DNA of 64,000 nucleotides from Thalassia testudinum (Eukaryota > Streptophyta > Magnoliopsida > Alismatales > Hydrocharitaceae). The translations under genes were made by a program, and so were the position numbers. Below the pieces are notes generated by a model that saw only the letters and a program-made list of their open reading frames with translations, was not told the origin of the DNA and did not search any database. Below are positions 33,701 to 43,630 of this stretch, one piece after another; position 1 is the first letter of the stretch, and each line of letters begins with the position of its first letter. The DNA lies in the NCBI GenBank assembly GCA_037157565.1, contig JAZHRO010000012.1:57651501-57715500 (forward strand), read 5' to 3'.

Positions 33701-36700
33701 TTCGTTAAATCCAACGGAAAACGTCATAAAAAATTAAAAAAAAAGAAAATTTATATATATCTCCCTATATTTATCTTTTTATTTATACCAACTCCTCTTC
33801 CCTCTTCTTCCTCCTCCCTGTACTCCCCTTCCTCCTCATCGGCCTCGATTTTGTCTTCCTCGACAACGAGTTCCGCATCACCGGCCATCGTCTTTAGCCT
33901 CAACTGATGCCATCTCCTCCTCTTGAAGTAGATTAACGCCACCCTCCTTCACCTCCCCACCCTTCACTTACCCCTCGTTCCTTACCTCTTGGGCCTCCTC
34001 TTATGCCACCGAGCAACACTCCCGCGCCCTCCACTTCATCCACCTCGCCTCCCTCCACGTCTTCAACGCCCTCCTCTACATCTACGGTAAGCTTAGCCTC
34101 CTCCCCCTTGCCCGCAAGGTGTTCGACAAAATGCCCCTTGGGGACCTTGTCACCTCTAAGGCCCTCCTTGGCACCCACGCTAGGCTCGCAACTGGTAGGA
34201 ATAAATAAAAAGATAAATATAAGGAGGTATATATAAATTTCCTTATTATTTTTAATTTTTTATGATGTTTTCAGTTGGGTGTAACGGAGCAGGGGCATAC
34301 GGCCTTGATGAAATAACTTTATGGGGATATATACGTAAATATCAAGTGCATGGGAGGTATATACGTCTTATCTAAAGTTTACAGGGATATATATGTAAAA
34401 ACCCCAAAGGTTTTCGACATCCGCAACTACTATTTGCATGTTACACGACTTATGCCATTTTCGGACAGGGGGACCATGTGGGAATAATAGTGACCACCAA
34501 TCATCTCCAATGGCAAGTAGATTAATCAGGATGCAAGAAGCATCTTACTATTTCCAGAGTACTAAGATGTTCAAATTAACAACGTATAGCTATGCCACCC
34601 GATCTCCCCACTGATTCTTCATAATAAATTGATTATCCGTCAACTATTCTTTGAAGGTTTCTTGATATGAATAGCTTGGCAATGAGTCTGGGATAAAAAA
34701 ATGGGCAGTTTTACTGAGTGGTGGATACCTTTTAAACATTTAGTTCCAGATGGTTCTTAAACCTCTGCACTTCTAGGGCAAAAATGCTTACTGGGGATCC
34801 TGTTGCCGTCTGGAGTATGCTAATGGAGCCCCTTTAATGTTCTTAGACTTGCGGACATCTGAAATGGGCTCTTTCATCTCTATGGCCTTCTCTTATTACA
34901 GACTTGTTATGCTCTGACCGTCTTGTGGTTGTTTCACAATTTTGATTTTTTTAGCCATCTCTCCCTCTCTCTCATTATTACTTTGGAAACCTTTTGAGAT
35001 CAGTAAGGGGGCTGAAAGAGAAGGAAAAGAAATGGTTTTGAGGCAGTTCTGTTGGGGTTACCAGGTGAAGAGGAGTGTCTGGAATCTTCATACACGGTAG
35101 GCAAGAGGAAGCTTTTCATGGATATATATGGTTTATGGAGGACTACACTGCTGAACTTGTTGAAGCAGTCGTAACTCAATTTTATGTGTTTTGATGAATA
35201 TAGATTGGTAGTGTTGGGCTGATCATCAGTGGTATTGGGCTGAGGCCTAGCTGGATTAGGTGGAAGGGTTGATGGGTTTGGGGTAGAAAGGCTTGGCAGG
35301 AATTTGATTTCAGAGTTGGCATGCGCAATGGAGATCTTCCTGGAAGGTGTGTGTATTTCATGGAAATTTGGATCGTGGTGAGTGTCCTCCAATGAATTGC
35401 CCTTCCTTGGATAGCTGGAGCCTGGAGCTTCTCCGTTGCCAACTCCTTCCGCCTAGGGCTGAAGGCTGGAAGGTTCACCAAGCTGGATTAAGGCCTGGAG
35501 CTGCTTTCTCCTTTGATGGCCTTCCTCAAAGATCTTATTTCACCTGTAAAGTCAAAATTTCCCTCTGGTACTCCTTTGAAGGGTTGATAAAAACACTAGC
35601 CATCCTCTTTGCCTCCATCACTTTATCACACCAAATGAAAGTTTGACCAATTATCCTGCAAAAGGAACATAATTTGGGAAGGCGTTCATATTTGATAGGT
35701 GGCTTTAGAGTGCCGCCATCTGCACAGTAGGCTAAAACTGTCCTCCTGGGGGTTTTTGGATTTCAGCACCATTTTTTCTGCAATGATGTTTCTATTTATC
35801 TCGATCTGTTGGCATATAACTGGAACTTGTCCAGCAGTTGGGGCTATCCTGCTTGCTGCTTGTTGTTCCAATATTTCAGTGGTTGTATCATGGAAGTGAA
35901 CCCAAAATCACCTTGGTTGATTATGTGGGCGGATTTTCTCTTTTCTTCGTCTTCCTTAGTGGGGTTGGGTTGGGTTGGTCGGTCGGTCGGTCATCGGTAT
36001 TGGTTTTGCAGGCATGATTGGATTACGTTTAAAGTGCTAAGCTATATTCGGAACTAAGTAGCCTTCCTTGCTGGATTTAGATTTTGATAGGGTCATGAAT
36101 GCAAAAGAACAATATACTAAAACCTCATCATCCTCAATTGTGGCCTACTGCCCAGATAATATGTATTGCTCTTCGAAAACTTTATTGCTTCACCAACTTG
36201 TTATACCAAAGAAAGCAGCACCCACTTGAGGATTAGAGATGGGGAACAATAAATAGAAGCCAGAGTGCTGACACATCTTGAATCTTGATTTTCCTGGCTC
36301 CTTAAATAATTCCAGAATTGAGGCTGGATATTCTAGCTTTTCTTTGCACAAATCTCAAGTCCAAGCAACAGATGCTTATTGTGTTTCACATATCTGTTTG
36401 ATACCATCTCCAGTGAGGGTGGCGTAATCAGGTAGATTGCAGCAATGACTATGGTGGCAGTTGATGTTTGTTGTTGCAAGGATGCCATTATTAAAGAGAT
36501 GCCATTGTTTGGTGGTGGCTATGCATCTCTTGAGCTAAGCTCAGGAATGCTAATTTTAGAATTGGTGAGATAGGAAGGATGGTGGTGTTTAGGAGATGAG
36601 GGGGATGGACACTCTGTGTGGGGTCTGTTTAGAAGGATATGGGTTGATGGTGGCAGCAAAGAGGATGGGTGGCTGTCGCCCTGCTGTAGAGAGGAGAGGG

Positions 36701-39700
36701 GTGATGTTGGTTGTCTTAGGGTCTAGAGGCAGTGAGGCAGCATCGAGGGAAATAAGAAAAAAAGGGAAGAAACGGAGCTTACAGAGGTGGATGTGGAAAG
36801 CAATGACAATGTGGTGGTTAGAGAAGAACCAGCAATGTTGTAAGGCAGAGTTGAAAAGAGGAGAGAGAAAAAAATTGGCTAGAGGATGGGGAGATCAGGG
36901 GTTGGATATTGAGGGGGGACTGATATGTGAAAGTTTGACAATTTTTTTTCCTCCTTGCAAACAACTTGTGTCTTTGTTTTTGTTAAGAATACAAAGTCAT
37001 GTGGGATTGCCACGTGTCAGCTAGATAGGTCACGTGATAGTGCCACGTGGCAGCAGCAGTAGGGCCTTTAGGGCCGGCAGCAAGGAGGATCAAGGGTCTT
37101 GATTTTGGTTGCTTAGGTTGCAAGTTTTGGTATATTTGGTAAGAGGTTTTAGGAAGTAGTTGTTTGGATTTGTTCTTTCTCATTTTAGAAGATTTGAATT
37201 GATTGTGTTGTTACCAAGCTTAGAGGATACGTTCGCTCTTTATAAAAGAGAGCCTTCCTCTTGTGTTTTTCTCTTGAGTTAATGCAATATTTGTTCTAAC
37301 ATATCAACTCCCTCTCTCTCCCTTTATTCTTGACCACCGATTGCCATCTCTCTCTCCTTGTTCACGCGTGCAGCCACCATTGGCAACACCCTGTTGTTGC
37401 CATCTCTTCCCACGTGGAAGAGCCTCCATGCTTTGGATCGCGCCAATGTCAACATGGTATTAGAGCAATAACGCTTCGGGCCATAATTTCTCTCCATGCA
37501 TGTGAGAAGAAGGAAAAGTAGCCTCTTCCCAGGCACAAGGTATTTTCTATGATGTGGAGAAAGGAGTGTAGCACTGCACTATCGAACCACATCAACCACA
37601 ACCAAGGTCGAAGTCTTTCCCGACCTTTAAAAGCCAAAGTCTTTCCTGACCCCCAACCAAAATCGAAGTTTTTTTTGGTTCAAACTATCTCGAAGGATGG
37701 TGACGAGTTCAGAGATTGGTGGACAAGAGAAACTGCATGTCCTCCTTGAAGAAGCACCAAAGACGAAACTTGCAGCCAATAAGAAGTTGGAGAAGAGAGT
37801 TTAGCAAGTTATACAAAGATAAAACGTCTACTCTAATAGCTACGACTTCAAAGGTTGCCAAAGAAGCAACGACTATGGAAGTGGCAAGAGGATTCACAGT
37901 TATATCAAAAGAAGATGGTGGAACATCTGGCCACACCATCAACAAGATAAGTAGATTATGTCATCGTCCTCTCAGCTTTCGACTTGAAGGGGAGTGTTAG
38001 GAATAAAAAGTCATGTGGGACTAACAGGTGGCAGCCAGACAGACCACGTGACAGCAACAGTAGGGCCCACAAGGCCGGCGGCAAGGAGGACCAGGGGTCT
38101 TGATTTTGGTTGCTTAGGTTGCAAGTTTTGGTATTTTTGTTAAGAGGTTTTTAGGAAAGTTATTTTAGGAATTAGTTGTTGTTATTTGTTCTTTCTTGTT
38201 TTAGAAGATTTGGTTTGATTGTGTTGTTACCAAGTTTAGAGGATATGTTCTCTCTTTATAAACGTGAGCCTTCCTCTTGTGTTTATTTCATGAGTTAATG
38301 CAATATTTGTTCCAACGTATCAACTCCCTCTTTCTCCCTCTATTCTTCACCACCGATTGCCATCTCTCTATCCCTATTCCGCGTGCAGCCACCATTGGCA
38401 GCACCCTACTGTTGCCATCTCTTCCCACGTGGAAGAGTCTCCACACTCCGGATCGTGCCAATCTCAACAGTTTCCATCATCAAAGCTCCTTATACATGAT
38501 CTAATAAACCTTTTAAAAGTGAAACAAAAAATAAGAATTAAAATAAAACAGTTGGGAAAACAATGAAGTTAAATTAGAACAAAATTGAAACTAGCTTTGC
38601 GTGACCACTTAATTGCGTATCAACTTGCACAATCTAGGGATGCCGAAACTTTGAAGATCTAGGTAGCATCTCTAACAAAGCACATTCTTTTAATCAAGCT
38701 TTGGGAAATAACCTTGAATTAAAAATTAGGATCTTTTATATCCATGTCCCCGTAAACTTTTTCAATTACATCCATACCCTATAAAATAGGTTATCAAATT
38801 TATAACCCTACAAACTTGCTAACCATGTTGGTCATACCTCTATGTTAAGTCTCCATTAGATTTTGATGGAATATTCCCTAACAGCCGTTAACTTGGATGG
38901 TGTAAAATTTAAAATTACATCAGTACCTTATTCATGTTTTTCTTCTTTTTTCTCTATTCTTTCATCTCCCTCGTCTCCTCCCTTTCTTCCTTCATGTGCT
39001 CTCCCATGGACCCCCTCGCTAGTGACAACCTCTCCTACTACTGGCTTATCACAACAAACCCCTCCTTCCTTGACCCTTACGACGCCATCAATGACACCAC
39101 CCTCTTCACTGTCATCAATCGCCTAGCTTTCCTGACTTACCACTTCCAGACTACCATGCCTCCTCCATCATCAACCTTCAATATCCCCAACAAGTCCACC
39201 TGCCGCCGATTCACTTTCGCTAACCTTGCCGATCTTTGTCCTCAGCAGATCAGTTTTGTTGCAGTCCTGCTTGTCGACAACATCATCATGATCCCTGCTG
39301 TTGGTGAATGGCATGACTAGGGGACCTACCTAGTACCACCTCACCTGTTGTGAGGAGCAGGAAAGGCTTTGTGGTGGTGAGCTGCTCAAGCCCCTCCTTC
39401 CTCCTCCCGCACCTACCTGCAGGACCCCTCCACACAAGACCCCCCTCGGCCCCTCCTTCCACATGACCCATTCTTGGTTCCTCCTGCTAGCCCCTGCACC
39501 TGTTTGCAGGACCCCCTCCCTCCTTCCTCCTTGCAAGGCCCCCGGCCCCTTCTTCCTCCTATCCACATGCACACACAAGATGACTAACCTCCCTCATCCT
39601 TGGGAATATCCCCCCCCCCCCTCTCTCTCTCTCTCTATGAGGTCAAGTGAGGGTTTTCCCCCTTTTTTGATGTTAATTATGGTAAATGGCTAGAAATAAA

Positions 39701-42700
39701 CTATACTTACTTTCACCTGCCACTGACATCTAATGGAAGGGTATGTGTGATAGCACAATTTTGTATGGATATAGTTGTAATAACGGGGTTTATAGGGGTG
39801 TAGATGTAATTGAGATAGTTTATAGGAACATGGTTGTAAAAAATGCTAAAAAAATCACCTCCTCTATATGTGCAGTCATTCTGAGGAGTTTCAAATTAAC
39901 TACTGCATCATGTTCTTGAGTACTGTGTTAATTGGTGATAAGTTTCTTCGTATTGCCCGTGTAATCATACATGTTGCATAATGGCTATCAAGATGGCGAT
40001 GAACAAGTTTGACTTGCACAAATGGAGTTAAATGCAGTAGGGTTAGTTGATCATTGTCTAGTCAGGGGCTATTGCAAAGCAGTTGAAAAGGAATGAAGGT
40101 TAATGAGATTCGGTGAATGCAAAGGCAACAGGGAGGGGTGTGATGGTTGCAGTGGATTGATTAGGGATGACATAACATTCTTACATAATAAACATTTCTT
40201 GGGGATGATTGCCAATCAAGTAGTGAAGAAGGTTCCACCTCTCCAGAGTGGTGGATGTCCAGGATCAATGAAATAGTTTCTTTGAAATTGTGCCCTCTTG
40301 GAGCCAAGTGGCTCAGAGGGAACTCTTCTCCTGGAGATCAGAGTTTTGACTGGTATTTTTTGAGTGGTTCCTGGGAATGAAAGTTATTGGAATGCTTTTG
40401 TGCTTGGTTCTCAAGTTGTGGTTAGTGGCTCGGCATTACACCCTGGACAATAGATAACATTCAGACTAATAAGCTGCCTCCTTTGTGTGCAAATTGGCCT
40501 CAACACAACCCCTTCTTTTGCAGTAACCAAGCTTGCTGCTGAAATCCACAAGGAAGATGATATTTTGTCCATATAGCATGCACGCCATCTTTCACCTTTT
40601 TTTTTTGGATAACCTTGGAAACATTGGACCCCCAATCACATTTATGATTGGAATTGCCAACTAAACTGGGGGAATAATTGACAAAGGTTGTACACCAGCA
40701 CCCAGGTTATGCAATGCTCCAGCAGTTGTTGTAACTGTTTTTCTGGCAGGTGCTCCCTGATTCCTTATTGTCTGGGGCTCCTATATTTTGGGCCAACACC
40801 TCCCTACTGAAGGTCCCTCCTGCAGTTATGTTAGGCTACGCCTTTAGGGTACCTCTTATATGTTTTCTGGATACCTCCCTATCCAAGATTTGAGCCTGGG
40901 ACCTCCAACTTATGGGGTAACATCTTTTCACTTTACTTGCAGGAAGCTTCTACTATCAGCATTTGCAGCAACATTCCACTTTGCTTGTGATTTGCAAAGT
41001 TGCCAAATGCTTTCCTAGCATGCATTGCTTCCTTCTCATTAGGCTCTTGTCCAAACCATGGAAGGTTACTGATTTACACGCAGTTTCACATCTTCTATGG
41101 GAAATATGCTTTAGAAAGAATGGGGGATTAGTGCCATTTTGATTTGGAGGAATATAGAATGGAAACAGAAATCTTGTGTTTCTCAAAAATGGAAAAAAGT
41201 AGTTTTCCTTTTTTGCATTTTGGTTTTTAATCATGGATACCTGATTATCAGAGTTCATGATTGCCATTTGGTTTGGGTTTTATATATTGGGAACAAAGGG
41301 AATCTTTTCTTGGTTAAATGCCATTGGAAGGAGATGAAAGTAAGAGAATCTTTGTTCCATCTGTTTTCCTATTTTCCTTCATGTGTCTATGCTAATTCCA
41401 GGTAACAGTATGAAAACAAAACATTTTGTTTCTGGTTAAATAGAGAGAACCTAGAATCAATATGCGTGTATTGTATGGAAAACGACATGTAGTCAATGTT
41501 ATATTTTGAATATATAACAAAAACAGCCATTTATAAACATAATAGTCATGTATAAAACCTATGCTGGTCTAATTATACCAATAGCCAAAAATAAATACAA
41601 TATTAGGTGAATTTTATGATATTTTTGTTTTGATGTGATTTATCTGCTGGATGATGTGATGCCTTTACTTTCTTTAGCAGCTTTGTAATTGGATTTTTTT
41701 TTTTTTTCAAAAGGGGGATGCAAGTTTGCGTTACGCATATAAGCTTGGTGTATGTATCAATATGAACTAGGTAATTAGAGGATGCTTAGCATAAACTGAA
41801 ACAATAAAAAAGCTTGGTTGGGCTCAAGAATTAATGCTGAATGCAATTTCAATGATGCTTAATTGAGAAGACAGTTGACAACATAAGCATGGTGAATTTG
41901 CCAGTCATTGCTTTATGGTTTAACAACAATAGCATGACAAGTTTTAGTTAGTAGCAATTCTCCTATTTTCTCGATGGTCACATATTTCACATGAATATGT
42001 TACTTGAGAAGGACATTGACTGCAGTTTATTACTCACTTTTAGGACTTACCTACTTGGCTTCCTAGATGGCATGGTAGTTTTGTTTTACCTGTGGAACTT
42101 TCTTTCATTAATACCATAGTTTAACTCTCCTTGTTGCAACTTATGCTTTCTATGTTGCTACCCATACCAGATCTTGCTGCTCACTTTTACAGGGGCATTT
42201 CCTTCGGCATGTTATACATAAAGATCTTGGTCCGCTGCTAATCAGTTGTGACATATAATAGGCTTGCTTTCTGGTAGCACCTGTTATTCAGAGAAAGGAC
42301 TGCAACAAGGCATCTGTGGGGGCAAAGTGGATTGGATGTATTTGCAAAATTGGCTTCTTTTTTAGTAACTCAGTTGCATCTTCTGCATCGCTTACCTGAT
42401 TCTCATCATGTACCTATTTCATAGTATCTTCTAGGCTTCTGGTTACTCCGTTTGTAATGATCCACCTCATTGTACCAACCTATTTTAAGTCAAGTTCGTC
42501 CTATGGCCTATCTCCTTTAGTTCCTTCATATTTATCTCCTTTAGCCTTCATATAAGACTATCTTGGTGTCAATCCAAAGGAGGAACGAGGTTTGTTTCAT
42601 AAGGTATCAGGGGGGCAAGCTTCCATGTGGTGGTGGTAAGAATGGTGTTATAAACTGTTGCAAGTGATGGTGCAAAACAGGAAGAGGCATTAGGGTATTC

Positions 42701-43630
42701 CACTGGAAATGATGGGTGTCTTTTTGAAAAGAAAATAATAGATAGTTACTAAAAATGAAATAAAGAACTCTCTTACATGGTTCAATGGCATGCTCAAAAG
42801 TAAAACAAAATACCTGTCTGAACACAAAAAAGATGGGTGAAAACCATGTAATTTGTTTCAAAATAATGAGATTGTATATGGCTACCCTGCCTCAATGTAG
42901 GATTATTTCAGTTTTCCAAATTTACTGGTATCTGCTTTGTCCTTGGTAGGATTTTATTTCTGTAACATGTTGCGAATAGTATCTGCGATACATCTATTGG
43001 GCATTGATTTGCCTTGGAAGAGCAAAAATGAAGCCTTTTTTGCCATTAAATGTGGTTGGCTACATAGATACTTTGTCTCAGATCTATTCTGAATTAATTT
43101 GCTCTGTTGGTGTTTAAGTTGCAGGCCTATGTATGTAGTCTTGAACATCTTTCTACTGAAACAGGTATTGCAGAGATGCAAAGGCAAAACCGTTGTGGCC
43201 TGTATCAAGTGGAAGACCTACAAAGGATGACATTCCCAGATGTGCTCATTGTTCTGGCCCTTTATGCTGCGAATTGCAGGTTTCAAATCATGCTTATATA
43301 CCCTTTTTTCAGGGGTTCATCTCATTCTCACACCAAAAATTTTCAAATTTCAAAATTTCTTCCATCCAGGGAATTATGCTTACATCGCATTTAATGCATT
43401 TTTTGCTCCGATATTCAAAGAGCACGCTTATTTTATTGATGCATAGTTTTCTTGTGCTTCTGCAGATCTTACCCCAGTTGCTCTATTACTTTGGTGTGAA
43501 AAATGATGTGAACTCCCTTGATTGGGCCACCATTGTCATATATGCATGTGCTGCTTCTTGCGATGCTGGTTCATCTTACAAGGAGGAATTTGGATGGGTC
43601 CAGCTTTATTCCTCCACTCCTGTTCCTTGA
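17913..43630 (+). CDS. PDCD2: PDCD2/TSR4-like protein, ten exons, 422 aa
   Basis: Exons: 17913-18161, 18252-18335, 18415-18548, 18627-18724, 22035-22123, 22187-22292, 22365-22522, 22599-22669, 43165-43279, 43466-43630. They sum to 1,269 nt, all junctions are GT-AG and no frame breaks occur. The conceptual protein has an acidic Glu/Asp/Gln tract (about residues 32-55), paired cysteines C99/C102 and C132/C137, and a MYND finger with C192-x2-C195, C204-x2-C207, C213, H217, H226 and C230. Its C-terminal PDCD2 domain runs from about residue 318, with C356-x2-C359 and a conserved YYFGVKND segment. Family knowledge: PDCD2 and yeast Tsr4 are cytoplasmic chaperones of ribosomal protein uS5 in 40S biogenesis. 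The start was chosen as the ATG in a favourable context (CACCCAATGG) opening the GC-rich first exon. Length is close to that expected of plant homologues. Intron 8 is 20,495 bp and full of transposons; whether the locus is efficiently spliced cannot be told from sequence. Confidence 0.94.
18725..22034 (+). other. PDCD2: PDCD2 intron 4 (3,310 bp)
   Basis: Bounded by GTGGTG and TTAGCAG. It contains the 5'-truncated LINE at 19640-20793. A T-rich tract precedes the acceptor. A short A-run at about 19552-19562 follows sequence resembling the tail of the same LINE family and may be a second, tiny LINE fragment. Confidence 0.85.
19640..20793 (+). mobile_element. 5'-truncated L1-like LINE (LINE-B), sense to PDCD2
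   Basis: Conceptual translation gives the C-terminal part of a LINE ORF2 downstream of the reverse transcriptase: PWEEVFQPVQEGGFGVRDV, later FRFWLDD, then a zf-RVT-type zinc domain with CRLCKG and HHLFVGC (about 20389-20447). Several stops and frame changes break it. It ends in poly(A) at about 20785-20793, preceded by a stem-loop at 20746-20772. It is homologous to LINE-A (23782-30041). The 5' end is approximate and no target-site duplication was identified. Confidence 0.88.
22035..22669 (+). other. PDCD2: PDCD2 exons 5-8
   Basis: Four exons of 89, 106, 158 and 71 nt separated by introns of 63, 72 and 76 bp. Exon 5 and the start of exon 6 encode the MYND zinc finger. Exon 7 encodes an acidic linker beginning VLSSTLWPEFEIVSEDE. 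Exon 8 encodes the start of the C-terminal domain (FQERIGKAPEQVL) and ends with AG of an arginine codon completed in exon 9. Confidence 0.92.
22900..23223 (+). mobile_element. LINE 3' fragment (LINE-C), sense to PDCD2
   Basis: About 320 bp matching the last part of LINE-A: a segment equivalent to HDSFDAFWRSF, then FRSEKERAQP and a tryptophan-rich WGVWLGRNVMVFRG stretch, then the 3' stem-loop at 23172-23198 and an A/T-rich tail. It is severely 5'-truncated. The left boundary is approximate. Confidence 0.82.
23803..23829 (-). other. LINE-A 3' stem-loop
   Basis: On the minus strand GGGTGGTTATC, loop ATTCG, then GATAACCACCC: a perfect 11-bp stem about 10 bases before poly(A). LINE-B and LINE-C have the equivalent structure. 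Confidence 0.88.
23863..24276 (-). pseudogene. LINE-A ORF2 C-terminal zinc domain (zf-RVT-like)
   Basis: The translation contains VKVFAWLLTGQIITRAWRAR followed by CPLCLG and DHLFFTC, the C-x2-C...H-x4-C arrangement of the zinc-binding domain at the end of plant LINE ORF2 proteins. It is separated from the preceding ORF2 part by frame changes. Confidence 0.88.
24439..24903 (-). pseudogene. LINE-A ORF2 segment between RT and zinc domain
   Basis: It encodes AWEEIYRPLKEGGLGVREV and FRFWMDDWIG, segments characteristic of plant LINE ORF2 downstream of the reverse transcriptase. LINE-B has the equivalent at 19667-19972. It is frame-separated from both neighbouring pieces. Confidence 0.88.
24940..25998 (-). 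pseudogene. LINE-A reverse transcriptase, broken
   Basis: The RT runs as two in-frame pieces, 25998-25645 and 25638-24940, separated by a stop. Visible family motifs: FRPIALSN, FVPGRNILDS, QQGCPLAPMLF and the catalytic box as HALQYADDTLF. Motif A reads WKVAFKKAYDSI, where an aspartate is expected at the alanine, so one catalytic residue is missing. Role when active: target-primed reverse transcription. This copy cannot be functional as it stands. Confidence 0.93.
26639..27420 (-). pseudogene. LINE-A endonuclease domain (APE-like), broken
   Basis: In 27185-26727 the translation contains VAISAVYGP and LWLVGGDFNVTLS, matching the conserved YGP and GDFN blocks of LINE apurinic-type endonucleases. 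In an overlapping frame (26947-26639) the C-terminal SDHTPLLWD block appears, so a frameshift lies between them. Upstream, around 27400, a NVR segment fits the domain start. Large open frames on the + strand here are antisense shadows. Confidence 0.88.
27797..28750. mobile_element. Non-autonomous hAT-like element 1 (954 bp)
   Basis: The ends are CAAGGATTGATATATCG and, inverted, CAAGGTTTTAAATATC. It is flanked by CTTGGGGG (27789-27796) and CCTGGGGG (28751-28758), an 8-bp duplication with one mismatch. The 8-bp size and CAAGG termini suit hAT. It contains clusters of GATATATCG and CCGATATATCG repeats at both ends and again inside (about 28285-28402). No transposase. A CA-rich microsatellite lies at about 28560-28590. 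Confidence 0.85.
29327..29677 (-). pseudogene. LINE-A ORF1-like segment
   Basis: The translation includes KTSLGIKGIPVWIRIKEAM and a downstream NIWAMVKL, which resembles the DUF4283-like nucleic-acid-binding region of plant LINE ORF1 proteins. The match is by pattern only. It lies downstream of the zinc knuckle (29850-29900). Confidence 0.5.
29850..29900 (-). pseudogene. CCHC zinc knuckle in LINE-A ORF1
   Basis: A minus-strand frame reads FRCLRCGGFKHRKAMC, fitting C-x2-C-x4-H-x4-C exactly. Zinc knuckles of this kind bind the element RNA. The surrounding frame is broken. Confidence 0.75.
31667..31680 (+). other. Primer-binding site of short Copia element 1
   Basis: TGGTATCAGAGTAG directly after the 5' LTR; the first 11 bases match the initiator tRNA-Met complement used by Copia elements. 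Confidence 0.88.
32574..33293. mobile_element. Non-autonomous hAT-like element 2 (720 bp)
   Basis: The ends are CAAGGTTTGAAATGCCG and, inverted, CAGTGATTTAAATGCCG. The 8-bp flanks are GACTAGGT (32566-32573) and GACCAGGT (33294-33301). The uninterrupted site exists in the sister LTR near 31577. Subterminal regions are filled with GGCATGCCGA-type repeats. A (TG)n tract occurs near 32816-32911. No transposase. Confidence 0.9.
33586..34405. mobile_element. Pack-MULE (820 bp) with about 205-bp TIRs
   Basis: A perfect 9-bp target-site duplication AAAGGTTTT lies at 33577-33585 and 34406-34414. The ends are GGGATTTTTATATATATA and, inverted, GGGGTTTTTACATATATA. The inverted repeats extend about 205 bp (33586-33789 and about 34195-34405) with high similarity, including AAGACGTATATACCTCC. 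The 9-bp TSD and long TIRs are diagnostic of Mutator-like elements. The 400-bp centre is GC-rich captured sequence. Confidence 0.92.
33972..34193 (+). pseudogene. Captured PPR gene fragment inside the Pack-MULE
   Basis: In the frame starting 33972 the translation contains FNALLYIYGKL...LARKVFDKMP.GDLVT, a clear plant PLS-type pentatricopeptide repeat (usual form NALI.MYGKCG...ARKVFDEMP.RD.VSW). An upstream WASSYATEQHSRALH segment also fits a PPR. The PPR coding ends at the TIR boundary. PPR proteins act in organelle RNA processing; this fragment has no start or full repeats and is not expected to function. Confidence 0.82.
34415..36980. other. Unassigned sequence within PDCD2 intron 8
   Basis: No gene or element ends are recognised. 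Several open frames (for example 35000-35392 on -, 35347-35646 on +, 36596-37024 on +) have no recognisable domain. A GGTCGGTCGGTCGG microsatellite lies at about 35976-35990. Possibly an older decayed element. Confidence 0.4.
36981..38469 (+). mobile_element. Short non-autonomous Copia element 2 (TRIM-like)
   Basis: LTR1 is 36981-37454 (TGTTAAG...GTCAACA) and LTR2 37995-38469 (TGTTAGG...CTCAACA), about 475 bp each. The primer-binding site TGGTATTAGAGC starts at 37455; the polypurine tract TTGAAGGGGAG ends at LTR2. Flanking GTTTT/GTTTC is a 5-bp duplication with one mismatch. The 540-bp internal region retains a gag piece, GGQEKLHVLLEEAPK (about 37711-37755), joined almost directly to the 3' end. 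CACGTG occurs several times in the LTRs. Confidence 0.92.
37455..37466 (+). other. Primer-binding site of short Copia element 2
   Basis: TGGTATTAGAGC directly after the 5' LTR; one mismatch to the initiator tRNA-Met complement. Confidence 0.85.
38729..39846. mobile_element. MULE-like element with captured sequence (about 1.1 kb)
   Basis: The ends are inverted copies: the left has CCATGTCCCCGTAAACTTTTTC then AATTACATCCATACC, and the inverted right has CCATGTTCCTATAAACTATC then AATTACATCTACACC. The similarity extends at least 80 bp. A 9-bp duplication is not convincing (TAAAAATTA vs TAAAAAAAT), so edges are approximate. The centre contains C-rich coding-like sequence. Confidence 0.65.
38934..39320 (+). 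pseudogene. Possible captured coding fragment in the MULE-like element
   Basis: A 128-codon open frame with MDPLASDNLSYYWLITT and RRFTFANLADLCPQQISF. I do not recognise the family. Its composition (C-rich, few stops) differs from the AT-rich surroundings, as expected for captured exonic sequence. It could equally be chance. Confidence 0.35.
39847..43164. other. Unassigned 3' part of PDCD2 intron 8
   Basis: About 3.3 kb with no recognised element ends or genes. A homopolymer T run near 41694-41708 and a T-run at about 40600-40609 may mark old insertions. The last 30 bases lead into the acceptor ACTGAAACAG. Confidence 0.45.
43165..43630 (+). other. PDCD2: PDCD2 exons 9-10
   Basis: Exon 9 (43165-43279) encodes YCRDAKAKPLWPVSSGRP and the CAHC zinc pair. 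Exon 10 (43466-43630) encodes ILPQLLYYFGVKND, NSLDWATIVIYAC and the C-terminal WVQLYSSTPVP followed by TGA. The intron between them is 186 bp. These are the most conserved parts of the PDCD2 C-terminal domain. Confidence 0.94.

Larger units (their letters stand above)
22670..43164 (+). other. PDCD2: PDCD2 intron 8 (20,495 bp), packed with transposons
   Basis: Donor GTTAGT after TTTTGAG; acceptor ACTGAAACAG before GTATTGC. Exons 8 and 9 join in frame into the conserved motif VLRYCR, so no exon is missing despite the size. Contents in order: LINE tail, LTR element with a LINE and a short Copia element nested inside, Pack-MULE, a second short Copia element, a second MULE-like element, then unassigned sequence. 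Confidence 0.88.

Noticed and set aside
40598..40960. Possible SINE: a B-box-like GATTTGAGCCTGGGACC downstream of a T-run
   Set aside because: No convincing A box, terminal tail or flanking duplication. The similarity to a Pol III box is too short.
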